Notes under the pieces: generated by a model
What the model was told of the DNA's origin: nothing
Seen by the model: only the letters and a program-made list of their open reading frames with translations
Database searches by the model: none
Assembly: GCA_003661825.1 (NCBI GenBank)
Contig: QMWW01000050.1
Location: 1-7,721, forward strand
Direction: 5' to 3'
Length of the DNA stretch: 7,721 bases
From: Thermoprotei archaeon
GTDB taxonomy: Archaea; Thermoproteota; Thermoprotei_A; Sulfolobales; Desulfurococcaceae
Shown: positions 7,078 to 7,721 of the stretch, piece after piece
How the letters are laid out: each line of letters opens with the position of its first letter
Numbering within the stretch: the stretch's first letter is position 1
Program-made: the position numbers and the translations under genes

Positions 7078-7721
7078 TTAACCTACTTTTACTTCGAGGT
7101 CCTTTACAGCTTCTACAGCTTCTCTTAAATAGAAGTGGTATGGACCTAGTTTTCCTCCATAGTTCCCTGCATCTATTTTTACAACTCCTGGGACCGATGC
7201 TGCCGCCTTAATAGCTATGCCCATAGCTTTAAGTACATAGTCTTCCCGTAATCCATTTATAACTATCTCGTACACAGAGCCTATCTCAGGACTCAGCTTA
7301 GTTTCTTTGACAACATTCTTTAGTGTAGGGCAGTACAAGTGGTTAGTAGTAGCTCTTAGTTTAGAATACTTTAATGAACCAACTTTAGACCCAGACCTAA
7401 CTATACCGCCTGGGAAAGGCGTTACAACTCCTCTTGCATACCTCTTTATAGCCTTCACAGCTTTCTCAGCGGCTTCTAGCCCAGCACTCGAATTCCTGGC
7501 CAGAATCAGTATGTTGCCACCAGCAATTCCCTTCATTACGCCGAATGAGTCTTCGATCAAGAATTCGCCTTCCATTACAGGGATACGCCACATCTTCCTA
7601 CCATATAGCTCCTCTTCTCTTTCAAAACCATCTCTGCACTTAGCTAGTGCTCTGCCAACCGCCATTTTCCTTCTAATTTTGGAGAGTCCGTCAAAAGCTG
7701 CAGTAGTTCGCCAGGTTATCA
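7078..7721 (-). CDS. ftr: Formylmethanofuran:H4MPT formyltransferase, 5' end outside the window
   Basis: Ftr moves the formyl group from formyl-methanofuran to N5 of H4MPT, linking the Fwd complex to Mch. The frame is open to the right edge, giving 213 residues (about 90 N-terminal ones are missing from a family length near 297). The first visible residues, ITWRTTAAFDGL, align with the TAPTTAVFNGL region of methanogen Ftr, so the Met at 7665 is internal and not the start. Further hallmarks are GRKMWRIPVMEGEFLIED, the GIAGGN turn, VVTPFPGGIVRSGSKVGSLKY, ATTNHLYCPTLK, YEIVINGL and AASVPGVVKIDAGNYGGKLGPYHF. The C terminus LEVKVG is close to the usual end. It is the first gene visible in the operon; the operon may start further upstream. 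Confidence 0.96.
   Translation of the reverse strand, partial: ITWRTTAAFDGLSKIRRKMAVGRALAKCRDGFEREEELYGRKMWRIPVMEGEFLIEDSFGVMKGIAGGNILILARNSSAGLEAAEKAVKAIKRYARGVVTPFPGGIVRSGSKVGSLKYSKLRATTNHLYCPTLKNVVKETKLSPEIGSVYEIVINGLREDYVLKAMGIAIKAAASVPGVVKIDAGNYGGKLGPYHFYLREAVEAVKDLEVKVG

Noticed and set aside
7666..7721. Start of ftr at the Met encoded at 7663-7665
   Set aside because: The 18 codons upstream are open and align with internal Ftr sequence (TTAAFDGL), so the gene continues beyond the window.

Overview
The window looks archaeal, probably a thermophilic member of the Thermoproteota or a related lineage; the species cannot be named from the sequence. The signs are densely packed genes, frequent TTG starts, Shine-Dalgarno sequences of the GAGGTGA type, AGA/AGG/ATA/CTA-rich codon use, and proteins of the tetrahydromethanopterin (H4MPT) one-carbon pathway. 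No RNA gene, insertion sequence, CRISPR array or origin was seen. Every stretch longer than about 140 bases is covered by a gene.

Minus strand, right to left (7721 to 1743): one tightly packed operon encodes the methanofuran/H4MPT formyl branch. The order is formyltransferase ftr (5' end outside the window), a fused fwdD-fwdB, fwdA, fwdC and mch. fwdDB/fwdA and fwdC/mch overlap by four bases, and the fwdC ribosome binding site lies across the fwdA stop codon. Together they interconvert CO2, formyl-methanofuran, formyl-H4MPT and methenyl-H4MPT.

Plus strand, 821 to 1723: an ATP-grasp ligase of the RimK/MptN/CofF group converges on mch with only 19 bases between them. Its neighbours make addition of glutamate to H4MPT (an MptN-like role) the best guess. 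Minus strand, 685 to the left edge: the first 228 codons of an MtrH-family methyltransferase, divergent from the ligase across a 135-base intergenic region that carries TATA-like sequences for both directions.

The set reads as a methyl-branch (reductive acetyl-CoA/methanogenesis-like or oxidative C1) module built around H4MPT. The steps from methenyl- to methyl-H4MPT (mtd, mer), the ferredoxin-type Fwd subunits (FwdF/G/H) and the other Mtr subunits are not in this window, so direction and physiology are undecided. The most distinctive features are the FwdD-FwdB fusion, the ligase beside its presumed cofactor pathway, and mtrH with no other mtr gene visible beside it.
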